Below, in pieces: positions 47,136-58,279 of a stretch of DNA of 64,000 nucleotides. Every line of letters starts with the position of its first letter. Positions within the stretch are counted from its first letter, which is position 1. The notes beneath the pieces are model-generated. The model worked only from the letters and a program-made list of their open reading frames with translations. It was not told the DNA's origin and did not search any database. The position numbers were made by a program, and so were the translations under genes. Origin of the DNA: Apium graveolens (Eukaryota > Streptophyta > Magnoliopsida > Apiales > Apiaceae); assembly GCF_009905375.1 (NCBI RefSeq), contig NC_133655.1:35813761-35877760 (forward strand), given 5' to 3'.

Positions 47136-50100
47136 TGTAATATCCAGGATATCGCGTATAATATTTTGTCAATAAATGATGATTATATGATTATTAAGTG
47201 ATTTTTGGTGAATTATCTGTTGATTGATATTAATAAATAGATGTATATATGTGACTAAATGTGAGTATGTTAATTTTAATATGACCAGAATAAAATATAG
47301 ATAATTGTGATATTTTTCTGGTAATTTTTGGATCGTTATATGATTTTATAATGATTTACAGATTTAATAATTATTTTCAGAATAATTACAAAATTATTTT
47401 ATAAAGCCAGGAATCGTCCAACCTCAACCGTTTTTACGTTTTAACAACCCGAAACTCTTCCGAAAACTCCTTCCAACCTAATCTGGTAATTCCAGACATT
47501 TTCCGTGTTTTGACTTTTTTTATCCGGATTACGGTTTGACCTGTACATGTCCTGGCGTACAATTTTCGATACGATAATTTTTCGATATATCAACAAAACC
47601 CGTATTCTCGAAAGACGGGATAATATCAAATTATTTTCGTATAAAGTGTTTTATAAAAAGCCCGGTTTGGATAATTATCCAATACTGGTATTAAATCGGA
47701 TCATTTCTGCAGTTACTTAGCGGCTAAGCAACTAATTTATCGATCCAAAATGATCCCACATGAACCAATATTCCATAAATATATATAGTCCTTTTATTAA
47801 TTCATTTTAGTCGGATAATCACAATCTGTCAGTTACAACCAGTAAAATACAGAGCAAAACCAAAAAAATGTTACGTTCTTGAGAATCAACCGCATGAACG
47901 AAGGCGTTATCGAACTCCGATTCAAGCGTGCAGTATATCAAATCCAAGCTCTCGAAAAGCTCTTCCTGAATCAATCAATTATTTTGGTACAGAAATCAAG
48001 GTATTTTTCTTATTAAATTGTTTTATTTCAAATTAATTAAAGATTAAATTATGAAAATTTGTTCTTGATATTGTTGATATGATTTGATGATTCCATCGTG
48101 TAGATATTATTTTTCTGGTCATTTTGGTATATTATACTTCAAATTTGGAGTTCAATAACATATAGAAATTGATGTTTAATTCTGGAAAATCAAAATTAGG
48201 GTTTTAATACTTTGAATGTTCTAAATCGAATTTGGGGGTTTTATTTTTAATGATTCTGGGAATGAATGATAAGTACTAGTTTATAGATCGTCCTAAAATG
48301 AACCTAATTATGTGTTTAATTTCTGCTTTGGCTGCCTGTATTGACCTTGCCGGAAAGTTGACCATGGCGGCGACGGAAAGTTGGACCAAGTTTTCCAGTC
48401 GAACCCTGTGTTTTTCGTCTAAAGTATGATTGCAGAATTGTTCCTAGCATCACAGAGAACGTACGCTGATATTCTGGAGCTATTCTGGGTTGTTTTGCTG
48501 GTCGCCCGAAAAGCTCATGGCCGACGACCATGGCTTCCCGGCGACAAGGGGGAAGACTGTAAAAGTTACAGTTTGACCCCCGGGGTTTTGCACAGTTCAC
48601 ATTCTTAATACTCTAGTTTTAAATTTTTGCAAAAACCATATTCCTGTTTAGTTTATTTATAAAAATGATATTTTTTTTATAATTATTTTTAGAAAATGTT
48701 TTATTTATTTTAAATTCTAAAAATCAATATATTAAATTCTGAAAAATTATATTTTAAATTGAAATTAAATCTAAAATATTTATTCAATTAATTGTTAGTT
48801 GATAATTAATTATTTAATTAGTCAATTAATTTAAATATTAATTGATTAAATAATTTAATTAGTTATTACGTAATTTTAATTAATTATTTAATTAGATTTA
48901 ATTATTCATTTTTTATTTAAAAATTTCGAAAAATAGTTTCGAGTTTTAAATTATTATTTTAAATTATTTTCAAAACTCGATAATTAGTATTAAATCAGTT
49001 TAAAGTGAGATTTGGGCATTCAAACCCAGGTATTTAATTATAAAATTATTCGGAGTCCCGTTTAAATTTCGAAAAATATTCAAAAATTCGTATTAAATAC
49101 TTGGAAAAATATTTTAACCCCGAATCTTCTTTAAAAAATTATTGTGATTGAATATCTTATGTGCTATGTGTTATATGTGATCTAAGTAATACATAATATG
49201 AGTATACATGCACTGTTTGAATGTTTTATTGATAACTTCCAATCTGTACGTTGGATTTGGGTGAAATGAAGGGTAGTTAAGAGCTTGTAACGAGTAGAAC
49301 AAAATGAGAATGAGTATTGATAAGTGCATATGATGTTTAACAAAGAAAGCGAGACGTAGAAAGGGAAAGCAAGTGATTGATGAGCGGGAACTAACTGACA
49401 AGTGTTAGTAAAGTAAAAGCGGATTTATAAGGTAAGTGTTCCTATTCTTCTTGGTTATATTACAAGTATTTTGAACTCTCTTCATTATGTTGCAACTATT
49501 CCAAACAGTTCTTATTCTATATTGAAAGTACTTTGAAGTACTTAACCCAAACCTTGATTCTTATTGATCTTGAGCTATAAGCCCGATTCTTCATAAACCT
49601 TTGATTGTTGAATTCTCAAATACAAACCACACATATACGATACTACTCCATAAATACATATCTACCACATACTGATTCTTGATATGGGATTGCTTAACAT
49701 ACTAACTGTAACGACTGGGAAATTTACGTTTATATTATATCATAATCATAATAAATATGGTGTGTTAATGTGTCATTTATGTGTGATTATCTGTTAAACC
49801 CTAATTGTTACGTGTTATGTGCATTCTGTGTCATTTCTGTATTTTCAAGATATTTTTCAGATATTTTATTGTTCATTCATCGCTTTCATTTCAAACGTTT
49901 TACGATCCAAACTACGATTTTAAAGCCAGTATTTCAAATAAAATAATGGGCCTTATTTTTCATCAAACGGCTTTTACCATCGCATTATTCTGAACATCTA
50001 GATATTTTATAAATTTTTTCGTTTTACGAAAAATGACTTTTCCGGGCCCCATTGGGTGTCAAAAACCCCACAAAGATCACATTTTTATTTTTATAAAATT

Positions 50101-50300
50101 ATATGACTTTCATTTATATTATTTCTTTGCCTTTTTTGCAATATTCACAATTTTTGGGAAATTTTGGCATATATATTGCATATATAAAATATTTATAAAT
50201 TAAATTTTAATCCTCTAAAATTATAAAATTAGGGGCCTATTAATTTTAAAAAGTGTAGAATTAGGGCCTTAATTTTAATTAGGAGTATTAATTTTACTAC

Positions 50301-50460
50301 TATAAATAGCTTAAATTTTATTTAATTAATCATAATTATCAATTAAAAATCAGAAAAATACCCAAAATTCTCTGCAGTCGGGTTAGGGTTTGTAATTCGG
50401 GTCAAGAAATCGAGCAGTGATTCCGATCAGTTTTCGGCATCGTTTACAGTCATGTAAGTA
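50301..50460 (+). promoter_or_regulatory. TATA box and splice donor of the 3.35 kb solo LTR
   Basis: TATAAATAG at 50301-50309 is a strong plant TATA box. GTAAGTA at 50454-50460 is a full match to the plant donor consensus, about 150 nt downstream. Confidence 0.5.
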
Positions 50461-52666
50461 CTCAAAACGAAGCTCTTGAAGTGTTCTTTCGGTTTGTATC
50501 ATCAATTTCATGTTTAAATCAGTATATTTTTTATTTCGATTCTAGGGTTCATAGCTGTGATTTGGGGATTTTAGTTCTAGGGGTTGTTGAATGATTTTGA
50601 TGACTGATATAGATTCTCTGTGTTGCAAGCAATCGATTGGTACTAATTAATTGAACAAACGATACTTAAATCAATGAATTCATTTTCTAGGGTTTATGTC
50701 AGGTTTTCAAAATACAACTCGATGATTTCTGTGAATCTGTGGTTCCTGAAAGGTTAGGGTTATGATTGTATATGTTCTTAGCTTTGATTTGCACTATTAA
50801 ACGTTCAATTTCATATACGATTCTGCAAATTCGATTTTTGGTCGGAGTTCATGATGGTTTTGATCGGAGATAAAGTTTCAGTGATGTTTTTGGCATGTTT
50901 TGGCCGTAGTTGAGTTGCTGCAGTTGTGTGGAATTGAAACCCAATAAAAACCACACCAAACGGTGTTGTTTTTGGCCTGATTTTGACTCGCCGGAATCCT
51001 GGCCGGTGGCCGGATTCTGGAAAAATCCGGTCATGTTCTTCATGACCCGGATGGTGACCCGGTTGACCCGTTTGTCAACCCGGTTTTGATCTATTTTGTC
51101 AGATGGTTGGTTTCTGACATATGTTTCTGGATTTTTAATTTTAATTTTATTTTATTAATTTTGAAAATCAGATTTATTTATTTTATAAATTGATTAATTA
51201 ATTATTTAATTAATTGATTTATATTATAAATAATTCTGAATTATTTTCTAAAAATCAGATTGAATTATTTTCTTAATTATTTATTATTTATTTATTATTT
51301 ATTAACTATTTATTAATGATTTAAAAATGATTAATTATTTTGATAATTAATCAAATAATTTTCAATAAATCATAATAAATTCATTTTAATTCCAAAAATT
51401 ATAGAAAAATCATTTTTAATTCTGATTTTTCTTAAATAATGATTTAAATATTATTTTTGAGTTTTAAAAATTAGTAATAATTATTTATAGTGAATAAAAA
51501 TTGGAATTATCAGTGTTTAATTGATAATAATTCAACCGTTAGTCCGATTCGAGTGAAACGAAAGCCTGTTGACTCAGAAAAGTGAATTCTTTTCATTAAA
51601 AATAATATCAAAGCTTAATTTCTTCTAGAAATTAATTGATTTTGTTACTTGTTTGATTATCAGTCGGAATGCGTGACGAGACGAGTCTAAAAAATTCCGG
51701 AAAAATGAGAAACGAGTCAGATAACGATCAGTTGAGCGATCAGCGAGTCGATTTTGATTTTAAAAATTATTTTAACTATAAAAATGATTATGTGCTTATG
51801 TGCTTATGTGTAGTACGTGGTTAATTGAGTCTTATTTGCTAATAAATAATACATGAGTCAGTCATAAGCGCATGGGTAGATGTTAGGAACGGTGTGAAGT
51901 CGATTCAAGATGTAATTGAAGTACGAAATAACTTAACCAGTCTATTTTGTTAACAGAAGCTAAGCCAGCCAGGCAGGTTGAGTCGGTATTAGTCAAAGGT
52001 GATAGACGAAAGTGATCTAATTGCAGTGAGTCGTGCAGAAGGCAAGTTTTTCCCCTATTCTACTTTCAGAATAGTGACATTTCTTCAGATATTTATCACA
52101 TTTGCACTCTTTTGATTCTTGTTCTTATTCACTTATACACACTTGCTATTCCTTTGTTCATATTTCATTTCGATTTTTGATTTCTACGTTCCTTTGAATT
52201 CCTGATTCATATTCCATTGATGATACATTGGGATTGATATATTCTGGTGTTTAGAATATATCAAAGCATACCGATTGTTCCGGTTGCTAAGCGATGGACT
52301 GGATAATACTATTTTTTGGGATTGAGTGTGTCTTAATCCTGAGGACCGGGATTTGACTGGTGCCTCGAGATGGGCCGTAGTGCCTGGATATCCGACTGGA
52401 TCTATATATTAAGATATAGATCTGTATTATATTCTACTGATCAGCAGAATATAGATGCGAACTTGTATCCAGTTTAGTTCATTTGTACTCGCCAGTAATG
52501 GCCTTCTTTCTATTCTTGTGGGGATTATATCTTTGCAGATATACCCAGGATTACGGATTGATTTAAAATGCTTTAACACTATTTATATTTTGTGGACTTA
52601 TTGAGCAATTTTTGGCTCACCCCTTTTTGTTGTTATTCACCTTATTTTTTTCAGTTAAGAAAGAAT

Positions 52667-52789
52667 ATGAAACCCAAAAGGACTCGAGTGGTAAAGAAGC
52701 GGGTCAAGCCTCGGGATCCTCTCATACCCAAGGTGTTGATCCCAATCCAGGAAGAAAGTTTTGAGTTGCCCGAACAGGTAGAGTGTTGA
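52667..52789 (+). CDS. Short basic LTR ORF (40 aa, uncertain)
   Basis: ATG 52667 lies 13 nt after the acceptor-like AG at 52653-52654. The peptide begins MKPKRTRVVKKRVKPRDP, strongly basic and NLS-like, and ends in an acidic tail (EESFELPEQVEC). Stop at 52787-52789, then AATAAA near 52812. The frame also extends upstream to 52592, but that part lies before the acceptor-like site. No family recognised. Position parallels the short ORFs in the two other LTR types. Confidence 0.3.
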   Translation: MKPKRTRVVKKRVKPRDPLIPKVLIPIQEESFELPEQVEC

Positions 52790-54520
52790 TAGATAGTGTG
52801 TGTGTTTGAATAAAAGTTGAACTTAGTTTAAAATGAATTAGACAATGGTCTGTAATAAAGAGAGCTTGTGAGATTTTGAATTTGGTTTTGTAATAAAGTA
52901 GTTAGTGGTTCTTGTTTTCATACTTCAACCTAAAAAGATCCTGATTAGTGTCTAAAGGGGTTTAATTTCATTTCTTTATTATTTGTTAATCAGATTGTAC
53001 GGGTTTGGTGATTAGCTAGTAACCCCCAGACTTATACCCCGGGTCTGGAGGGCGTTACACCAAACCTTATATTTTGTGTAACTCTTGAACCCTTGGGTCT
53101 TCTGCTTTCTGATTCTTTCCTTGATTGAAACCCAACCTTTACGATTTCTTTTTTATTTTATGGAATTACAGATCATTCTATGCTTCAAGATAAATGTTAT
53201 TTATGATTCAACTATTGATTTATGTTGGTTATCATATTGTGATCCTGGAATTGGATTATTTTTAAATATAGACCAGATTCGTGGTCAGACCAGATTTGTG
53301 GTCATAATAGGCCAATGTGTGCCTTGGATCCGGTATATAGAGCAAACCTGGGAGCCTTGCTCGGGGTTAGTGCGTGACTAATCAGCAGCCTAACCTTGTT
53401 TTTTTAAATAAAAGTGAATATCCAATTCTAATCATTTCTTATCACGAATTTTTTTTCCTTATATCATCTCAATTGATCATTATTAATCTCAGTGACTGTC
53501 ATTGTGACTTGCTGAGCTAGTTAGCTCACTCTTGCAAATCTGTTTATATTCTTTTTCAGTGAAAAAGAAAACTGGTGGTAGCGTGGATCCCCAGACAAGT
53601 GAGCGAGCTAGGTATCCAGGTTGAGATGGAATAAGCTAGAAGATGATGTGTGGCTTAGTTTTTGTTGATAGTTTGTAATAAAGTTTACTTCCGTTGTAAG
53701 ATAAATAAACCGGGATTTGGAACGTTTGTAATATAAATAGGGTGATGGCTTATGGGCATACTTTAAACTGCTTCTATCCATGGATAACGGTAAGTAGGGT
53801 CATGGCTATATATTATTATATTCGTAAACAGGTTTAAATATGGTGTGTGTGTGTGTGTTGTGGTCTCCAAACTTCTGACCCGGGTTTGAAGGGCATCACA
53901 CGACTAGCTCCGATTCGGGTCTTCATATTATAGACTTGATTACATTGTTAAGCTTGCAACAACTTTATCGCTTCGAACACTGACTGTCAACAAACAAATG
54001 TACTTTCACTGGAATCCTTTCTGGTACCGTAGACAACATCTTTATTCCTACTACAATCTTGAATACTTCATTCACCGTTCTTCATCAACGCTTGAATATA
54101 TAAATGAACTCCTATCAGTGAGTATAGCTTCAGGACTCCAGTTGTCTTTTTTAACCTCTGTCTATACCATGTCTTCAATTTTTCAGATTCCTATGCTTCA
54201 AACACTGTTTATCTTCAATCAATGCTGATACACTGAAATCTTCTGGTAGCACTTATACACTGAATCTTCATCATTTCTGAAACCCTGAAAGTCTTTAATC
54301 TTTATTCTTCAATGAGGCATGATCATATTAATGAACTTCTTTCAGTGACCTGTAAATAGACTTCAAGCCTTCTTTTAATCTTTTGACTCTTTGTATTTGC
54401 CTTATCTTTATTCATCGTGATTTCTTGTGTAGTCGTAGTATTATTAACCTGTTCTGTTCTAGTGTTGTTCTCGTGTTGAGTTATACGTAACTTTTCATAC
54501 AGCTACGCAGTCTCACCAAC

Positions 54521-56461
54521 ACCAACTGATCAATCCTGTCACTTAATAGCTTCGTAGCTTTTTCTTGATGGCCATCCAGAGTTTTCTCCAATGCTTTTCC
54601 AATAAGATGAAAGGCTTTCAACGGTGCTTTATAGACCTCTATGATGGCATCATACACCTCTTGTGGAGTGAGGACCTTGGCATTGCTTCCCAAAATAGTG
54701 ATATAGTCTTCCCTGAATCTTGCCAAGGCCTCATCCATGTCTATGCTAAAATTTTTGGACAACCAAACATCTACATTCTCATCCTGTTCAGCTTCATCTG
54801 CAATTTTGGCTTGTTGATCTTCAACATCTTCTTTATATAATAGCAAAATTGCTTGATAGTCTTGATTAGACATATCAGTTGTGAGGAGCTGTTGGGTGAT
54901 ATTTGCAAGGCCTGCAAGCTTGTCCACAAGGAGATCATTCATGGTTATTGGCTGAGTTTGAGCATTCCGAAGCCATTGAGAGATGAGGTGTGAAGGTTTT
55001 GTTGAAGTGGAAGGTTGGTTGGGATCTTTTGAGGTTTGAGTGAAGGTGGATGGTATTGAAGGTAGGGTGGTACCCGTGACTGGAGTCACAATTTGACTCA
55101 CAGTAGAAACTATGGTTTTGACAGTTTATTGTTCAATTATTGAGTGAACCTCCATTTGAATTGGAGGGGAGTTGGCCAGGTTACTATTATGTACCATGGC
55201 CTCAAACCCTTGTTCCTTTTTGCAGGGAACTGGCACTTGAATGTGCTAAAGTACTTGCCTCCCCAATAGCAGGATCATTGAAAATTGAACTCTTAGCTTC
55301 AATTGTCAAAGCAATTTCAGCTAGGGTTTTGAGGGGAGTTGTTTTTTCATGAGAAAGCTCCAATTGAATTGGAGAGAAATTGAGTAGCTCCCCCTCAAAA
55401 TTAATACTCTCAAATCTATTAGTCTGTAAAGACTGTTGTGCATATGAAGGTGCATTGAAAACTTGCACAGGATCTTCAGTAAAAACTGATGAAACCCCTG
55501 TGTTTGTATCCTCTCACCATCTAAAGATTGTGTCTGACTTGTGATCAAAGTTTCAGGAACGGTGTCACTTGATTTTGGCAGGACTTAAGAAGATGATTCA
55601 AGTCTTACATTAAAAGTAGAAGAAATTTGAGAAATTAGAGTAGTGAGTTCAAGATTGATTTTTGGCAACTCCCCCTGAATAGATGAGGGAGTTTCAATAG
55701 ATGTGCTTTCACCTGTGTGTATACCATCCAAATGACTTCTTTGACCCTCTTGAGAGTGCTTAAGAGGGTGTGCAGACTATGTACATGATACATTTGGGAG
55801 AATGCTTGATTCAATAGTGACACCTTGTGGAGAAGGTGCCACCAAAGTCTGTTTAGATCCCCTTTATACAACTATATTTTTTTAGAAGATACAGAGGTAG
55901 TCACTTGAGTGGTCAGCTCAGTTTTCATTTGCTTCTTTGGTTTAGTAACCAAATATGACATTGTTTTTGTTTGATCCTCACCACTCTCACTAACTACAAC
56001 TAGGGTTGGTTGCTTCCTTTTTTTTATACTAAATCCATCCTTTTGAGAGGATGAAACAGTTGGTTGACTACCAACTAATGGTTGTGAAGAAATGGCTACA
56101 GTTGTGGTAGGCTCATGTGGGTGTTCCTGCATTTGTGCTACTGCAGGACCAGGTGCCATAGCTGAACTAGGAGTAATAGCTTCTCATGTTAGGTATATGA
56201 TAAGGATAGGTTCTAAATTTCTCCAACATAAAGTCAGTGATACTTAGCCTAACCTTAACCTGATTCCTTATATTAAGTGATCCAAGTAGAATTTTGGACA
56301 CTTTTTACAAATGCTTATTTGATTGCTATCTATACCATCTAGTAAATGTATGCCAGCTACTTTATGATTTAAGTTTGATATTATGAATCTAGGAAAGAAA
56401 ATATCCTTACCCTTACTTACCAAAGACATAGTGAGCCGTGTGCTTAGCTCTCCAGTATTAG
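54521..56461 (-). pseudogene. Copia-2 extra ORF, middle part
   Basis: Between two LTR insertions. Read on minus: a piece continuing from the N-terminal domain (56461 to about 56330, LSTRLTMSLVSKGKDIFFPRF), a Lys/Thr/Ser-rich segment (56159-55872, with KKRKQP), fragments in shifted frames (55870-55470), an acidic piece (55468-55202), then 55101-54521, a 190-codon stretch with WLRNAQTQP, DVEDQQAKIADEAEQDENVDVWL and helical segments. The frame at 54521 matches that at 36411 across the solo LTR. Function unknown. Confidence 0.65.
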
Positions 56462-57722
56462 TGTTGTGCAAGACATGCATGTACAATAACAAGACTAAGT
56501 CAAATTGATAACCCTAAGTAAGTTGTATGATAATCTAAGTTTGCATTTTGTATTATAACACATAAGTCTATAAAAGTATAATTAGATTAGACTAAAGTAT
56601 TTTTTTGTACACAGTTTCAAGTCTAAGAATAAATTATGGAAGAAGATCATGAAGATCATGCTTCAGAGAAAGTGTGAAGAAGCTTGGAGTTGAATAAATC
56701 TATTTTGGGAAAAATATTCTAAGTCAAGATATCTACAAGTCACAGGTTATGTGTTATAGAGAAGTCATTCGAGAACTCCAGAATGACTTATCGAGAAGTC
56801 AAGAAAAGCTACAAGAGAACTCTGAGATATCGACAAGCCAAATTGAAGATATGAAGATATCGACAAGTCATTTCTTCACTAGAGATCTCTGAGATATCGA
56901 TAAGTCAAAATGTCACTAGAGATTTATGATATATAAATAAGTCAATTTGTCACTAAAGAACTCAGAGATATCGATAAGCCAAAGTGAAGACATGAAGATG
57001 AGAGATCTCGACAAGCCAAATTCTCTTATAGAGAACTCGGAGACTTTGATAAGTCAAACAACTATGGAGTTATTAGAGATCTCGAAAAGTCATTATACTT
57101 ATCGAGATGTCAAGTTCTCTATATGACTAACTCGAGATCTCGATATAAAACTCAAGTACAAAATGTAGTTCAGTTTAATATCCAAGATTATCAATCAACA
57201 AACAAATTAATCACTGATTTGAAAAGTCTACAAAAGCAGCTTGAAGAGTACAAGATCAAGGGCCAAGATTAACTTTCAAAGTACAGTCACAGTCAGGAAA
57301 GATTAGCAAAGATACACTAAGCTAGAAATAGAAAGATTTGGTTATCCAAAAGTAGGGTTTAGTACATGCTGTTGCATGCTGTGTAAAAACCAGTGTTTAC
57401 TATTCTATAAAGTAAACACTGGATGCTTTGTTTTAGAAGTAACAAATAGATCTGAAAAATCTTGTAACTCTCAAGAGAGAAGTTGAGTTCTTAACATACT
57501 AAGAACCCAAAAATTTGTAGCAAAATAGTAGCTTGATTTTAATATAAAATTAAGTGAGTTTTGAAAGATAAGTGTGTTCATGTGCATGTTTTAATTATTC
57601 TGTTAAAGCACATTTTCTTTACAATACAGATTACTTTGTTCACCATTCTTAAAAGTTCACAAAGCCATTAAAATTCTCAAAAACACATTCACCCCCATCT
57701 TTGTTGTATTCATTACCCAACA
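56462..57722 (+). mobile_element. Solo LTR of the Copia-2 family, opposite orientation
   Basis: TGTTGTGCAAGACATGC...CATTACCCAACA (1,261 bp) with a perfect TSD ATTAG (56457-56461, 57723-57727). It is the same family as the Copia-2 3' LTR but on the plus strand, so it came from an independent copy. It carries the GACTT-TCGA motif array at about 56755-57160. Its TATA box (CTATAAA, 57405-57411) sits in the loop of a perfect 11-bp inverted repeat, CCAGTGTTTAC (57390-57400) with GTAAACACTGG (57412-57422). Confidence 0.9.
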
Positions 57723-57727
57723 ATTAG

Positions 57728-58279
57728 GCTTTCAACATTTAGGTGCTTGTTGTAGGCTATAGAGTACACCAACTTCTCCACTACACTTGAAATATTGTCA
57801 TAGCCAGTTCTGCATATGAATGCCTTGATGATGGAGTTAAAAACAAATAACCATTCCCTCCTTATGTTCTTCTTGTTTAGCTTGGCCATGTCAATCTTTT
57901 CACTATAGTTTATGAAATCCATGTATTCATCCATTTCCCGAGTTATAGGAGCTTTAACCAAATTGTCTGTAGGAATGCCCAGAGCTTTGTTGATGTCATT
58001 AGCATTAAACTCGACAGCCACACTCCTGATTGTGCATTTAACCACCATGTAAATTGCTTGATTATCATGAACAATGGTGTCAATGAATGTAGTGTTCCAT
58101 AAATCATTTAGAACATTCAAGTAGAGCACTGGGTTTGAAGTTAGGGCTCCTGAAAGATAGAAATCGATAATGAACTTAACAAATTACTTAAAGTTATCTG
58201 GTGCTTGAGTTGGATCAACAAAAGCTAAGGAGTTGGTTCCATCCTTGGGGATAACAGCCCTCACATTGTTAGCAGCCAT
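57728..58279 (-). pseudogene. Copia-2 extra ORF, N-terminal domain
   Basis: Start chosen at ATG 58279-58277 (MAANNVRAVIPKDG), about 140 nt after a TATA box on the minus strand. An in-frame TAA at 58186-58184 (codon 32) interrupts it, then the frame is open to the solo LTR. Key segments are VLYLNVLNDLW, FNANDINKALGIPTDN, LNKKNIRREWLFVFNSIIKAF and LVYSIAYNKHLNVESLIV, which align with 26213-26800 of Copia-1. The pattern resembles the 'putative plant transposon protein' domain from memory; an HMM search would decide. Cellular role unknown. Confidence 0.75.

Larger units (their letters stand above)
49707..53059 (+). mobile_element. 3.35 kb solo LTR of a gypsy-type element
   Basis: TGTAACGACTGG...GGGCGTTACA, inserted where the Gypsy-2 5' LTR is continuous (near 40336). 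The flanks CTAAC (49702-49706) and CCAAA (53060-53064) each differ by one base from CCAAC at the uninterrupted site, so they look like a decayed TSD. No PBS, PPT or pol. TATA box CTATAAATAGC (50300-50310), donor-like GTAAGTA at 50454, stem-loop near 52602-52619, acceptor-like TTTTTTTCAG ending 52654, AATAAA near 52812. Between about 51130 and 51500 it is extremely AT-rich. Confidence 0.87.
37790..53900 (+). mobile_element. Gypsy-2: Ty3/gypsy chromovirus (Tekay/Del-like), near full length
   Basis: LTRs 37790-41179 (3,390 bp) and 47136-53900 (about 3,407 bp without its insertion) begin TGTAATATCC and end GTTACA/ATCACA. A perfect TSD CGACT lies at 37785-37789 and 53901-53905. PBS, leader, gag-pol in one frame, an integrase C-terminal chromodomain-like segment and PPT are all present. 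Several stops and at least two frameshifts inactivate it. It sits inside the solo copia LTR. Confidence 0.95.
47136..53900 (+). repeat. Gypsy-2 3' LTR (split by a solo LTR)
   Basis: Colinear with 37790-41179. It is interrupted at 49706 by a 3,353-bp insertion. Ends CATCACA where the 5' LTR ends CGTTACA, followed by TSD CGACT. The (GT)n run near 53843 is shorter than in the 5' LTR. Confidence 0.93.
36417..54515 (-). mobile_element. Solo LTR of a third copia family, split by Gypsy-2
   Basis: On the minus strand it runs TGAGACTGCG...GACCTAACA, flanked by a perfect TSD (CCAAC on plus, 36412-36416 and 54516-54520). It interrupts the Copia-2 extra ORF in frame. Net length without Gypsy-2 and one TSD copy is about 1,983 bp. 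There is no PBS, PPT or coding sequence, hence a solo LTR. Its end shares the C-run plus TTCTA...GACCTAACA motif with the Copia-1 LTR (ten G at 36442-36451 on plus), suggesting the same copia lineage. Confidence 0.88.

Noticed and set aside
56462..57722. Considered as an LTR pair with 61319-62538
   Set aside because: The two are in opposite orientation, and each has its own target-site flanks.
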